Positions 49,101-57,690 of a stretch of DNA of 64,000 bases are shown piece after piece; position 1 is the stretch's first letter, and every line of letters begins with the position of its first letter. The DNA comes from Haladaptatus sp. R4 (GTDB lineage Archaea > Halobacteriota > Halobacteria > Halobacteriales > Haladaptataceae): contig NZ_LWHG01000033.1 of the NCBI RefSeq assembly GCF_001625445.1, positions 62,001 through 126,000 of the forward strand, given 5' to 3'. The notes below the pieces were generated by a model. It was not told where the DNA came from and made no database searches. It saw only the letters and a list, made by a program, of their open reading frames with translations. The position numbers and the translations under genes are program-made.

Positions 49101-50015
49101 GTCGTTGAACGACACCTATCAGACGAAGAGCTACGAATAGAAATCAAGAAGGCGGACGACCCGAAAGTCGTCCGCTGGCTCTGTTTCGTTAATAATCTCG
49201 ATGCTGAAGATACGATCAAAGAAGCCACTACACGATTCGGCGCGAGTCGCAGCATCTGAAGTCAGTGGCTCGAACGCTGGGATGAAATCGGACTGAATGG
49301 CTTGATTCCACGCTTCGGGGGGCGGTAGGCTTCCGAAGCCCTCACACCAACAATCACGCGACCTCCAGCGACTCCTTGAAGAAGGTCAACCGTGGACGAC
49401 CCGCGAAATCACACGCCTGATTGAGGACGAGTTCGGTGTCAGCTACCATCCTGGCCACGTTCAGCGAATTTACCGAACTGTGTATAGTATGTCGTATGCA
49501 ATTCCACGGCCAGAGACACCGTCTCAACCGGCGAACGCTGACGAGATTCTCGGCGAGGAGAACGATAAGGAGGCCGCTGATCCCGGAGAGACAGTTCTCG
49601 GCTTCTTTCGATGAATCATGGCCGATGTCGACAGAAAATCGGCATCGGCTCTGGGGCTTTGGCACGCCACGCATCGTGAAGCACATGCCGCGTGTGAAAA
49701 CGACAACTGTCAGTTTCTACGCGATCAACGGTGTAAGCGTTCTCAGATCACTCGAAAGTCTCCACAAGGAACGAATCGTGGAGATGTTCGAAGCAATCCG
49801 CGAACAGAATCCGGCCGGTCAGATTCTGCTCGTCTTGGATAACTTCTCCTCACACGTCTCTCAGCACACACGCACGCGAGCCAAAGAACTCGGCATCACG
49901 TTGGTCTTTCTGCCCATCGCCTCGCCGCATCTCCAACCAATCGAACCCGTCTGGAACAATCTCAAATGAATTAAGGAGACGTGATGTTATTCGAACCCAA
50001 TTCGAAGATTTCTGA
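49101..50015 (+). pseudogene. IS630-family transposase, heavily mutated
   Basis: Joined frames give an IS630 transposase. The N-terminal helix-turn-helix part (LSDEELRIEIKKADDPKVVR, RFGASRSI, then an in-frame TGA, then SQWLERWDEIGLNGLIPRFG) leads to DLQRLLEEGQPWTTREITRL and DEFGVSYHPGHVQRIYRT. The catalytic core has GFFRFDES-like residues, VLDNFSSHVSQHTRTRAKEL and SPHLQPIEPVWNNLK. At least one stop and three frameshifts are present, so it is inactive. The element ends were not resolved. Confidence 0.82.
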
Positions 50016-50374
50016 GTGTGATGTTCGTCGCGAGTCCCTGACATTCGAACGGGTGACAAAGATTACTCAGTTCAGTCCCAATGGCAGTGAATCGCTGAAC
50101 GCATCAACTCTCGATAGCTAAACAATTGTAGTTGATTCGAAGCACACTCACTACGCACAGATCGATGTGGGGGTCCCGGGGGTTGGTTACTTCCGCTTAG
50201 AGACCAAAGCGGCAGTAACTCGGACACCATTACTTCCAGTGTAATTCACCAATAGAACAGCTCTATCTGCCAGAATCAGCCACATAACTGTTGGTAAAGT
50301 GTATACCGCGATATCAAAATCCATCCTACGGAGTGGTACCAGAGTTTATCACATCATAGAGTCGAGGACGAACT
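50016..50374. other. Gene-free stretch
   Basis: About 360 bp between the decayed transposase and the TrmB gene. A frame from about 50017 (DVRRESLTFERVTKITQF) could be the tail of something else, but is not recognised. The right end should hold the TrmB promoter. Confidence 0.4.
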
Positions 50375-51184
50375 ATGACGTCGCTTCGTGATCTCGGACT
50401 CTCAAGCTATGAAGAAAAAGCATATCGTGGGCTTTTGACGCTCAGGTCCGGTACCGCAGAAGAAATCTCAGAGGCAAGTGATGTCCCAATGGGCCGTATC
50501 TACGATGTCCTTTCCAGTCTTGAGTCACAGAACGTTATCCGTCGGCAACCAGACCGCCACCCACGAACATACATTGCTGTCGAACCTGAGCGCACTGTTG
50601 ACCGCTTGCTCACGGCTCGTCGCCGTGATCTTCACCAACAACAAACGCAGTATGAAACGGTCGCAGCGGAAGTTCTCACCGAGTTAGAAACTATTGCTCC
50701 GGTGGAAGGCCATTTCTGGCCTGCGACTGTCGGTCAGGGTGAAATTGCAGAGCTATTGGCTGATCGATTGGATGCCGCTACTAACAACCTCGTAATTACC
50801 GCAACCACGACCGCTGGCGGACTCTTCGGCTTTGAAGAAGTATATACACAGACGATTGACCGTCTTACCGATACGCTCAATCGAGGTGTGAGCGTTCGAT
50901 TCCTATTCACAGACCAGCTTGTTATGGAAATGCCTGACCCACTCGTGACAGAACTCGACCACCTTCTAGATGTCCACGAGAACTTTGAACTTCGAACGAC
51001 AGCTACGCTCTACAACACCTACGATGTTGTTGATGAGGAAAATATCTGTGTATACGTCGCGAATCCATTTGATCAAAATTCGATCCTTGGGACGGTCCAA
51101 GTGACCAATGAGAACATCGTTCAGTTCGTCCAGAAGCAATGGCAGCCCCGATGGGAAGTTGCCTCCAATAATGAGAGTAGCTGA
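50375..51184 (+). CDS. TrmB family transcriptional regulator
   Basis: 269 residues. The N-terminal winged helix (LGLSSYEEKAYRGLLTLRSG, then EISEASDVPMGRIYDVLSSL) is followed by a coiled region (about 80-110). The C-terminal TrmB effector domain has NNLVITATTTAG and VRFLFTDQLVME. TrmB-type regulators in archaea respond to sugars or other metabolites. It ends 5 bp before the convergent SMR gene. It may control neighbours or sugar genes elsewhere; no operator was recognised. Confidence 0.92.
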   Translation: MTSLRDLGLSSYEEKAYRGLLTLRSGTAEEISEASDVPMGRIYDVLSSLESQNVIRRQPDRHPRTYIAVEPERTVDRLLTARRRDLHQQQTQYETVAAEVLTELETIAPVEGHFWPATVGQGEIAELLADRLDAATNNLVITATTTAGGLFGFEEVYTQTIDRLTDTLNRGVSVRFLFTDQLVMEMPDPLVTELDHLLDVHENFELRTTATLYNTYDVVDEENICVYVANPFDQNSILGTVQVTNENIVQFVQKQWQPRWEVASNNESS

Positions 51185-51189
51185 ACCGG

Positions 51190-51510
51190 TCAGTGACCGC
51201 CAGTGAGTTTTAACCCGGCAACACCAGCGATGATGAACCCAATGAAGAGAAACCGGGGGACATTTCGTGGTTCTCCAAAAAGGAGAATTCCAGCGATAGC
51301 AGTCCCAACTGCTCCGATGCCGGTCCAGACAGCATAGGCTGTTCCGATTGGGAGCGTTTTGACCGCTTGTGCGAGTAGTCCCATACTGAGAACCATCGCA
51401 AGAATAGTCAATACGCTGGGAACGGGGCGAGTAAACCCTCCTGTGTATTCAAGACCGACCGCCCAGCCAACCTCAAAGACGGCAGCGATGAGGAGATACG
51501 TCCATGACAT
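51190..51510 (-). CDS. SMR family efflux transporter (SugE/Gdx-like)
   Basis: 106 residues with four membrane helices. It starts [20 protein letters not shown], with the membrane-embedded catalytic Glu of the EVGW motif. [20 protein letters not shown] and GILLFGEP are the diagnostic SugE/Gdx motifs, so guanidinium or quaternary-ammonium export is the likely function. Normal length for the family. Convergent with TrmB. Confidence 0.93.
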   Translation of the reverse strand: MSWTYLLIAAVFEVGWAVGLEYTGGFTRPVPSVLTILAMVLSMGLLAQAVKTLPIGTAYAVWTGIGAVGTAIAGILLFGEPRNVPRFLFIGFIIAGVAGLKLTGGH

Positions 51511-51688
51511 GGCTAAAAATCAGGGAGAAGAAAGAATAACGATTGTCAATTTTATCGCATCTTGTTGTTTGTTTATTGAGAAATATAGAAAACGTCCACC
51601 AACACCAGCAAATGGACATGTTGCCATGTACCTGTCCAACAATACTTCTACCCGTACGCTTATACTCCTGTCAAACAGCATAGCACAC

Positions 51689-52180
51689 ATGACCGGAAGT
51701 GGCACCGTCGAACGGATTTTTACTGCACCAGAGGCCGAAGTTGAGATGGAAGAGCGGACTGATGTTGAAGCAATTGCCAAGAAGGGGCTCCGAGGAGATC
51801 GCTATTTTAGCGAGATTGAGACGGGAACCTTCGTCGACTGGGAGCCAGATGAGGAACGCCACGATGGATACGACCTTACGTTAATCGAGCAAGAAGCTGT
51901 TACAGCAATCGAACGTGAAGCGGGAATCGAACTCGCACCGGGAGAGCACCGACGGAACATCGAGACTCGTGATGTCGCACTCAATCATCTCGTTAGACAA
52001 CGATTCCGTATCGGTGAGGCCATCTGTCGAGGGGATCGGCTGTGTGAACCATGTAATCATCTTCAGCGTATCACTCACGATGGCGTATTGCAGGCACTCA
52101 CTCATCGCGGAGGACTCCGAGTGGATATTCTTGAGGATGGAATAATTCGTCCCGGAGACGTCATCAAACCGCTTGAGTAA
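51689..52180 (+). CDS. MOSC domain protein
   Basis: 163 residues from the ATG at 51689; the open frame extends upstream but that part is antisense to the SMR gene. It has GTVERIFTAPEAEVEM, then KGLRGDRYF, the MOSC-typical DLTLIEQEAVTAIERE, LAPGEHRRNIETRDVALNHL and a conserved Cys in GDRLCEPCNHL. Small stand-alone MOSC proteins are linked to molybdenum-cofactor sulfur chemistry or N-hydroxylated base reduction. It stands alone here. Confidence 0.88.
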   Translation: MTGSGTVERIFTAPEAEVEMEERTDVEAIAKKGLRGDRYFSEIETGTFVDWEPDEERHDGYDLTLIEQEAVTAIEREAGIELAPGEHRRNIETRDVALNHLVRQRFRIGEAICRGDRLCEPCNHLQRITHDGVLQALTHRGGLRVDILEDGIIRPGDVIKPLE

Positions 52181-52293
52181 TCCGTACTTTTTCGGTTAGA
52201 AATGATTCGTATTCCCGCTTCACGGCTGTCACGACCAGTAGACAACCGACTCGCTTGCGGATCGGGATAGTTGAGTGGAAAGAGAATACGCGC

Positions 52294-52557
52294 CTACGGC
52301 AGCGCTGTCCGGAGGTCCTCACACAGGTTATCGGCGTCTTCGAGGACAACTGACACCCGAACCAACGTCTCCGGGGTCTCTGCCGTTGTCTCTCCGTAGC
52401 CAATTTTGCGGAAATCATCAAGGATGGTACCTCAATCAAACTCTCCGTTCCACCAAGACTCCCCCAGCGTAAACACCTCAAGTCCTTCAATGAATGCTTC
52501 AAGCTCGACGATCGTCCCATCAAACTCGAACGAAAATATCCCACAGTACCCCGACAT
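52294..52557 (-). pseudogene. Small protein gene with an in-frame stop
   Basis: From an ATG at 52555-52557 a frame reads SGYCGIFSFEFDGTIVELEA and on to WWNGEFD, meets a TGA at 52432-52434 (codon 42), then continues in the same frame with TILDDFRKIGYGETTAETPE, VRVSVVLEDADNLCEDL to a TAG at 52294. The residues on both sides look coding, so a single nonsense mutation split a gene of about 87 codons. Family not recognised. Confidence 0.45.
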
Positions 52558-52636
52558 ATTATTACTCACAAGCTCGTGTTGCAGGTGATTCTCCAGTCCC
52601 GAATAATAGACACGACTTGGAAGACGAGAAATCAGA

Positions 52637-52882
52637 AGCTAAACACACTGTTGTTTTTATCCACGAATCCAGAGTGTATTTCCGTGAGAGCCGTTCTTCC
52701 CCATTCTTCCGACGTGAATATGAGTCGAAGAATGGGGAAGAAAACACACTCTGCAGTAGTCAACCAATGATTCCACATCGGATGGGGTCGCAATTTGCGA
52801 CCCCCTCGTCATCTGTGTATTCTGGGTTCAGCCCAAGAACACACGTCCATCATCCGGGAGAAAAACAACAGTGTGTTTAGCT
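52637..52882. mobile_element. MITE-like element with nested inverted repeats
   Basis: A 246-bp unit bounded by 22-bp perfect terminal inverted repeats (52637-52658, beginning AGCTAAACACACTG; complement at 52861-52882). The outer AGCT may instead be a palindromic 4-bp target duplication. Inside is a strong hairpin with 16-bp perfect arms (TTCTTCCCCATTCTTC at 52694-52709 and its complement at 52727-52742), framed by CAGAGTGT (52670-52677) and its complement (52746-52753). A second hairpin lies at 52784-52804 (GGGGTCGCAA, one-base loop). No coding frame is credible. The right end supplies the stop codon of the neighbouring gene. Confidence 0.7.
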
Positions 52883-53752
52883 CCCCTCCGTCGTTGCGTT
52901 CAATAATGTATCCATCTGTTCGTCCGCCTCGGCTCCTACTATATCGTCAGAGTCGTCTTGTGTGTCAGTCTCGTCGTTTTCACTGTCTGTGACGTCCATT
53001 CCGGACGCTTCCCGAGCAAACTGCTCAAACTCTCCTGCATCCGCAACAAGCCGTGCTGGCGACTTTCCCCGTTCGCCCGGTTCGAACCGGATTAAGTGCT
53101 CTTCGTGATTTGGATCGTCGCGGTTGCCAGAGAGCCGAGCAACGAACCGCATTGCCCGCTTCGTCGTCTCATTATCGTGTTTGACGCCAGCTTCTGCGAG
53201 GATATTTGCTGCATCGGGCGTCGTCACGATGAGATTCCCGCCAGAGGTTTTCCGTGATCGCGCATAGAATTCAGGCCAGATAAACGTAGAACGCTTCTTG
53301 TTTCCTCTCAGCGCGTCCGGATTCGTTTTGCGCTCTTTGGTACGCGTCTGAATGGGCAGATCATTCGTCCCAGCGTCGATCACGTCTTGGACGTCGATCT
53401 CTCCCGTTTCGAGATCCCAGAGCCGCTCATCGAATCGTTCGCGGCGAGATTTGAGAGCGTCGTGAAGCCGATCGTGTTTTCGCATCCATTGTGCATGTTC
53501 TCGTGCATGGCCGACAGCGGTATACCCAACACGTTCAATGCGGTCGGTACGCTCGCGAATGGTAGCGAATTCTTGTGTGACGTGCGTTTCAAGTGTCTCA
53601 ATGCGCTCTGCTTTGCGCTCATTCGCGTCACGGAGAGCAGCGTTTTCTCGTTGAAGGCCGGCCACTTCGTCTCGGAGGGTGGCTAGTTCTTCACGGAGTT
53701 CGGCGACTGCGCGTGCGCACTCGCATGTTGCTGTGCTATCCGTTGTGCTCAT
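52877..53752 (-). CDS. Coiled-coil plasmid protein of unknown function
   Basis: 291 residues. The N-terminal third (about 10-75) is a strong coiled coil (LREELATLRDEVAGLQRENA). The middle is basic (KSRRERFDERLWDLETGEID; TRTKERKTNPDALRGNKKRS). A possible small DNA-binding or winged domain follows (GGNLIVTTPDAANILAEAGV to VARLSGNRDDPN). The last 50 residues are highly acidic. It overlaps the upstream HTH gene by 4 bp (ATGA), so they form an operon. The final codons and stop lie in the terminal repeat of the MITE-like element. Such pairs occur on haloarchaeal plasmids and may take part in replication or maintenance, which is an inference. Confidence 0.7.
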   Translation of the reverse strand: MSTTDSTATCECARAVAELREELATLRDEVAGLQRENAALRDANERKAERIETLETHVTQEFATIRERTDRIERVGYTAVGHAREHAQWMRKHDRLHDALKSRRERFDERLWDLETGEIDVQDVIDAGTNDLPIQTRTKERKTNPDALRGNKKRSTFIWPEFYARSRKTSGGNLIVTTPDAANILAEAGVKHDNETTKRAMRFVARLSGNRDDPNHEEHLIRFEPGERGKSPARLVADAGEFEQFAREASGMDVTDSENDETDTQDDSDDIVGAEADEQMDTLLNATTEGS

Positions 53753-54165
53753 CGACGCTCACCCAGTGGAGAGAGTCCGAGATCCTCGGGTGACAGCTCT
53801 TCCAGCTGGTTTGCAACTTGAGAAAGTCCCTGTCTCTCAGGATCGTACATCTCGTAGCAAATCAACCAGAGACGGATTGTCGTCGGTGACACATTGAAAT
53901 GGGTGGCGGTGCCAGCGATTGTTCCAGCTTGCTTGTAGGCTGTCTGCAATCGATCTGGGTCCCGGTACGGATGTTGCTCGAGTTTGTCGACTGTCGTCAG
54001 CGACGATAGTGCCGTTGAAAAGCCAACATTCGAGGCGGATTGGTTAGATGAACGTGATCTACTCTTGTCGGTCGTGTCTGTCCACCGATCTAGTCGGCAC
54101 TGCGTGTCCGGTAGCGGGGAACCTTTACAAGAATGGGTTTCGAAGCTTTGGGTACTCTGGGACAT
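53749..54165 (-). CDS. Helix-turn-helix plasmid protein
   Basis: 138 residues. A disordered Ser/Thr-rich N-terminal half precedes a helix-turn-helix region (AGTIAGTATHFNVSPTTIRL followed by WLICYEMYDPE). A short acidic tail ends SPEDLGLSPLGERR. It is translationally coupled to the coiled-coil gene by a 4-bp overlap. Probably a small DNA-binding partner. Its promoter should lie in the 54170-54510 region. Confidence 0.7.
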   Translation of the reverse strand: MSQSTQSFETHSCKGSPLPDTQCRLDRWTDTTDKSRSRSSNQSASNVGFSTALSSLTTVDKLEQHPYRDPDRLQTAYKQAGTIAGTATHFNVSPTTIRLWLICYEMYDPERQGLSQVANQLEELSPEDLGLSPLGERR

Positions 54166-54514
54166 AATCTAAGTGTGATGCTTGGGTGTGTTCTGTACCA
54201 GAGATGGCCGGTGCGCCGGCGAACGAGTGATTAGAGCCCACGTACGTTCGCTGCTTTGCGCACCGGTGATACCGACCCGAGAGCCATACGTATCCAGGAA
54301 CAATTCAAGTCCCGTAGAGTGACAATTGTCGCTTAACGACAGTCATCGGGCGGTGATCTCTGGTGTGATTTGCGCTTCTCACTGGGGTGTATTATTTGCA
54401 CCGCCGTTTACGATGTAAAAGCATATGAAATGTTTTAGAAACACAGCAGTATTTCCCACCGATTTATTAAAACAGGAATGAACGACAGAAGGGCTTCTGA
54501 ACTACCTAGCACCC
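54166..54514. other. Upstream region without genes
   Basis: About 350 bp. Two GTGCGCCGGCGAACG / TTTGCGCACCGGTG segments near 54210-54270 form partial inverted matches (GCGCACCGG). A short symmetrical GACAATTGTCGCTTAACGAC lies at 54321-54340. These could be regulatory or iteron-like sites; I see no clear repeat family. Confidence 0.35.
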
Positions 54515-55303
54515 CTATTCGAGCAATATCTCGGAAGCAGGCCGTGCCTTCACTCGATAGGATTCATACAGCTCTGACCCCCAGTCAACGAGCTGATCGT
54601 TCGAACTGATGATCATCGCAATATGCCGCCCGCTTCCTGCCTCATTGTACGCTGCAACAGCGACCTTGCGGTCGTCGTAGAGTCCAATTCCGAGCGTCTG
54701 GGGCTCTTCTATCACGAGCGGCCGATAGTTATCGTACTTACCGCTCTTGACTGCATACCGTGTCCCTCTAGTGGCGGCGGCTTCTTTGGCCGTTGGCCAG
54801 TCTAGAATGGCCTCTGCTTCGATACCGAGTTCCAGCAGCCCACGATATGCTTGAAAGAGAACGGGATTATAAACCGAACAGAGGCATCGGAACTGGCTGA
54901 TGTTTCGGTCATCCAGTTTGAGACACGTTTCGAGAACCGACGCTGGATTACGTGGATTGGAAACGACAAGGTCAGCATCGACGAGTGCTGCGACTGGGAA
55001 CGTTGCAGCATCCAGCGGAAGTCGCTGCAGCCACGGTGCTTTTTCGATGAGTTGCTCAACGGCCGTGCACAGTTCACCGTATGCACAACAGACGTCCTTT
55101 CCAGTGGCTGTGATTCGTTGGAGGCCTCCCTCCTCAGAGATCCATTCGTACTCCGCAAAGGTCGCAAGAATACGCCGAATCGTCGATTGAGACGGCAAAT
55201 CGCTCGAAATAGACTGTAGCTCGCTCAGTTGATACGGATGCTTCGTAAGCTCCTGTAACCACACTCTCGGTTTCGCTCGCGACCCATTCGAGTTCACGTA
55301 CAA
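54515..55303 (-). CDS. FilR1/HTH-type transcriptional regulator, N-terminus altered
   Basis: Up to 262 residues. After the first 17 residues, the protein shows a winged-helix region (TKHPYQLSELQSISSDLPSQ, STIRRILATFAEYEWIS) and a FilR1-like C-terminal effector domain (LVDADLVVSNPRNPASVLET; FQAYRGLLELGIEAEAIL; LGIGLYDDRKVAVAAYNEAG). No ATG is available; only a TTG at 55301-55303 or GTG at 55297 opens the frame, and those codons lie in DNA that on the other strand encodes cytochrome P450 sequence. The true N-terminus was therefore probably lost at a deletion junction near 55245-55268. Whether the chimeric start is used is uncertain. Confidence 0.65.
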   Translation of the reverse strand: MYVNSNGSRAKPRVWLQELTKHPYQLSELQSISSDLPSQSTIRRILATFAEYEWISEEGGLQRITATGKDVCCAYGELCTAVEQLIEKAPWLQRLPLDAATFPVAALVDADLVVSNPRNPASVLETCLKLDDRNISQFRCLCSVYNPVLFQAYRGLLELGIEAEAILDWPTAKEAAATRGTRYAVKSGKYDNYRPLVIEEPQTLGIGLYDDRKVAVAAYNEAGSGRHIAMIISSNDQLVDWGSELYESYRVKARPASEILLE

Positions 55304-56542
55304 TGCAATCGAAGAGTGTGGCGATATCTACCGGTTGGTTCTTCCAACCGAAGAAATCTATGTGTTAGCCCACCCCGAATTTTTTAGACAAGTCTTGATC
55401 GACGACGTTGAGGCATTCGGTAAGACAGAGGATTTCCAGATGGCATTCGGTCAAGGAGTGCTCGCTACCGAGGGCGACCAATGGCGCCGACAGCGGAACA
55501 TTCTCCAGCCATTGTTTCACCGCAAGCAAGTCGCTGGCTACGGAGACTACATGGTTGAGGCAACACAGCGGCGTCTCGAGACGTGGTCAGCGGGGAAGAT
55601 TCGGGATATCGAATCAGAGATGCAAATCTCACCCTCGAAATTCTCTTTGCGACACTCTTCGGCCGTGAGCTAACACCAGGAGACGGAAACGAACTTCGAG
55701 CCGCATCGGATGGTCTCAATAGTTGGGTTGCACCAACGTCCTGGTTGCTACCGAATTGGGTCCCGACACCGTCACGTCGCCACTTTTCCGAATCAAAGGA
55801 ACAGCTTCGATCGGAAATTCGCAGACTGCTTTCTGAACACGGTGAGAAGTCGAAGCCTGACAGCCTCGACCAAGAAACACTCTTGTCAAAACTTGCAGAG
55901 GCTCGTGAAGCGAGCGGTCAAGATCACCTGAGTACCGAGGAAGTCGAAGGACAGCTGCTCACAATGCTCTTTGCAGGCTATGAGACGACTGCGGCCGCTC
56001 TTGGGTTCACCTGGTACGCCTTATCCCAAAATCCCGAGAGTCAACAGGCGTTTCACGAGGAAGTCGATGCGGTACTAGGCGGTGAGCCACCAACACATGC
56101 CGACATCACTGACTTAGAACTCACACAGCGGATTGTGACCGAGACACTTCGCATGTACCCGCCGGTGCACACAATCCCTCGCCAAACTACACAGGATATG
56201 AACGTCGATGGATATCGAATTCCAGCGGATACACAAGTTCATCTCCCACTGTTAGCGATACACCGTGATGAGCGATTCTACGACGATCCATCGTCATTCC
56301 GTCCAGATCGGTGGACAGGTGAGTTTGAGGACTCGCTGCCTGACTACGCATTTATTCCATTCGGTGGAGGACGTCGGACGTGTATCGGGCGAGAATTTGC
56401 GACATTGGAAGCAACGCTTGTGTTAGCGACGATCGGTCAACACTGGACGCTTGAATGGATGGGTGAGGAAGCGGTTTCAATCGAACCAGAAATGACGATG
56501 AAGACACAAAATGGACTCTCCATGCAACTTCGGCCACGGTAA
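55266..56542 (+). pseudogene. Cytochrome P450 gene, 5' truncated and frameshifted
   Basis: The first frame reads LGFARDPFEFTYNAIEECGD, then IYRLVLPTEEIYVLAHPEFF and GVLATEGDQWRRQRNILQPL. A single-base loss at about 55618-55626 moves the reading to a second frame with NLTLEILFATLFGRELTPGD. That frame contains the I-helix FAGYETTAAALGF, the ExxR region TETLRMYPP, DRWTGEF and the haem ligand FIPFGGGRRTCIGREF, and ends at 56542. The proline-rich N-terminus and start codon are missing; the sequence merges with the divergent regulator. Function before decay would be a bacterial-type class P450 mono-oxygenase. Confidence 0.88.
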
Positions 56543-56622
56543 GTAGACTCGTCGGCTCTTTTGTCGGTAGATTCGGTCGGTGTGTGAGAAAGAACTATTA
56601 ATAATCACTAGTCCACTCACGT

Positions 56623-57042
56623 ATGAAGACAGAAGATGATGAGTTGGCAGAGGGGACAGTACTCCCAGATGAACGTGTAGCGAGATTCGAACAGCTACTG
56701 GATGAAAAATCCGAGTTAGAGCTCACGGAGACGATGGCCACGGTATGTGGAGTGCATATAGCAGCATTCCGTGTATATCTTACTGTCCTCGATCATCCAC
56801 ACAGCACGATCGCTGAAATCGCTGAAATTCTCGACCGTGATCAGAGTACGATTGGGAAGCAATTGCAACCGCTATACGAACAAGAATTGATCACTCGGTA
56901 TCCACGCACTGTCAGTAGTGGTGGTGTCAAGTATTTGCATGTCGCCCAACCACTTGCAGAAACCGCGGAGTGGCTACAGCAGGAGCTGGACAGATGGACA
57001 GATGCAGTCATGGCACAACTATCACGACTTGGCGCAAACTAG
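56623..57042 (+). CDS. Winged-helix transcriptional regulator
   Basis: 139 residues. An acidic start precedes a winged helix (GVHIAAFRVYLTVLDHPHST, then EIAEILDRDQSTIGKQLQPL, EQELITRYPRTVSSG) and a C-terminal helix (AEWLQQELDRWTDAVMAQLS) likely used for dimer formation. The domain resembles haloarchaeal TrmB/MarR-type DNA-binding modules without an effector domain. It lies 80 bp after the P450 remnant and before the partition region. Confidence 0.8.
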   Translation: MKTEDDELAEGTVLPDERVARFEQLLDEKSELELTETMATVCGVHIAAFRVYLTVLDHPHSTIAEIAEILDRDQSTIGKQLQPLYEQELITRYPRTVSSGGVKYLHVAQPLAETAEWLQQELDRWTDAVMAQLSRLGAN

Positions 57043-57277
57043 CATATGGGATGAGTTTGGGTATATCGCTAATTGCGATGTGAGAAGTTCGTTCGATGTT
57101 CACGATTCGTACGAATTGTAGAATTCGTTGGAACGGCTTTGTTTCCCACCATATAGATCGACGACAGAAGGCCTTGCACTGTGTGTTTCGTACGAATCGT
57201 ACAGTTCGCTAGAATAGCTTTGTTTCTTAGCCCCTGAACCGACGACGGCAAGTCTCGTAGCTTAAGATTCATGCGGG

Positions 57278-57375
57278 GTTTACGATTCGCGAGATTCGTA
57301 CGATTCGCACATAACGGTTATACAATCCTGATGTGATGGTTGGAACAGAGGCACTCGCGAAGTTTACGAACTTCG
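57278..57375 (+). repeat. 98-bp direct repeat, copy 1
   Basis: Starts GTTTACGATTCGCGAGATTC and ends AAGTTTACGAACTTCG. Matches 57520-57617 over the full 98 bp with about eight substitutions. The right end is a perfect 14-bp palindrome, CGAAGTTTACGAACTTCG-like, that could bind a dimeric partition protein. Confidence 0.75.
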
Positions 57376-57519
57376 CGATTCGTACGACTCGCAGAGTTCG
57401 TTAGGGGCAGCCCGTCTCTCAGCTTGTGAACTGGTGAAGGAGAGTTCGTACAATGAACCGTCTCGGGGTCAAGTCCCGAGGGTGAAGCCCGTACGCTCCA
57501 CCTGTAGACATCATACGAT

Positions 57520-57617
57520 GTTTACGATTCGCAAGATTCGTAAAGTTCGCACATAACGTTTATACAATTCTGATGAGATGGTTGGAACAGAGGCACTCGC
57601 GAAGTTTACGAACTTCG
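57520..57617 (+). repeat. 98-bp direct repeat, copy 2
   Basis: The second copy begins GTTTACGATTCGCAAGATTC and ends AAGTTTACGAACTTCG, 241 bp after the first. Located 74 bp upstream of the parA start codon, so it overlaps the probable parA promoter and could allow autoregulation. Confidence 0.75.
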
Positions 57618-57690
57618 AAATTCGAACGATGTTTGCGAATCGTACGAATCGAACGATTCGTAAAGTTCGTTGAGTGCAGGAGAATCAATC

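Larger units (their letters stand above)
57108..57690. repeat. Centromere-like repeat region upstream of parA
   Basis: Dense short motifs of the type TTCGTACGA, CGATTCG and CGAATCG recur, often in palindromes such as TTCGTACGAATCGTACAGTT. Two 98-bp direct repeats (57278-57375 and 57520-57617) differ at only about eight positions. An older degenerate pair starts near 57108 and 57183 (CGTACGAATTGTAGAATTCG and CGTACGAATCGTACAGTTCG). A 6-bp hairpin (CTCGGGGTCAAGTCCCGAG) lies near 57454-57472. Further copies occur after the operon at 59249-59299. Repeats on both sides of a ParA operon suggest a partition centromere. Confidence 0.7.

Noticed and set aside
52164-52544. 126-residue reverse frame with many Arg residues
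   Set aside because: A different reverse frame of the same DNA gives the acidic, protein-like sequence split by a TGA; the Arg-rich one is its shadow.
52294-52557. Selenocysteine or pyrrolysine readthrough at the in-frame TGA
   Set aside because: Haloarchaea are not known to use either, and no supporting element was seen; a nonsense mutation is simpler.
57069-57272. Reverse frame with internally repeated residues in the partition leader
   Set aside because: The repetition reflects the DNA repeats; there is no start signal and the strand opposes parA.
57454-57472. Possible tRNA gene fragment (T-arm-like hairpin)
   Set aside because: The loop GTCAAGT lacks the conserved TTC start, and no acceptor, D or anticodon arm can be drawn around it.
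57108-57690. CRISPR array
   Set aside because: The repeats are 98 bp, only two in number, and the short motifs are irregularly spaced palindromes without unique spacers of constant length.
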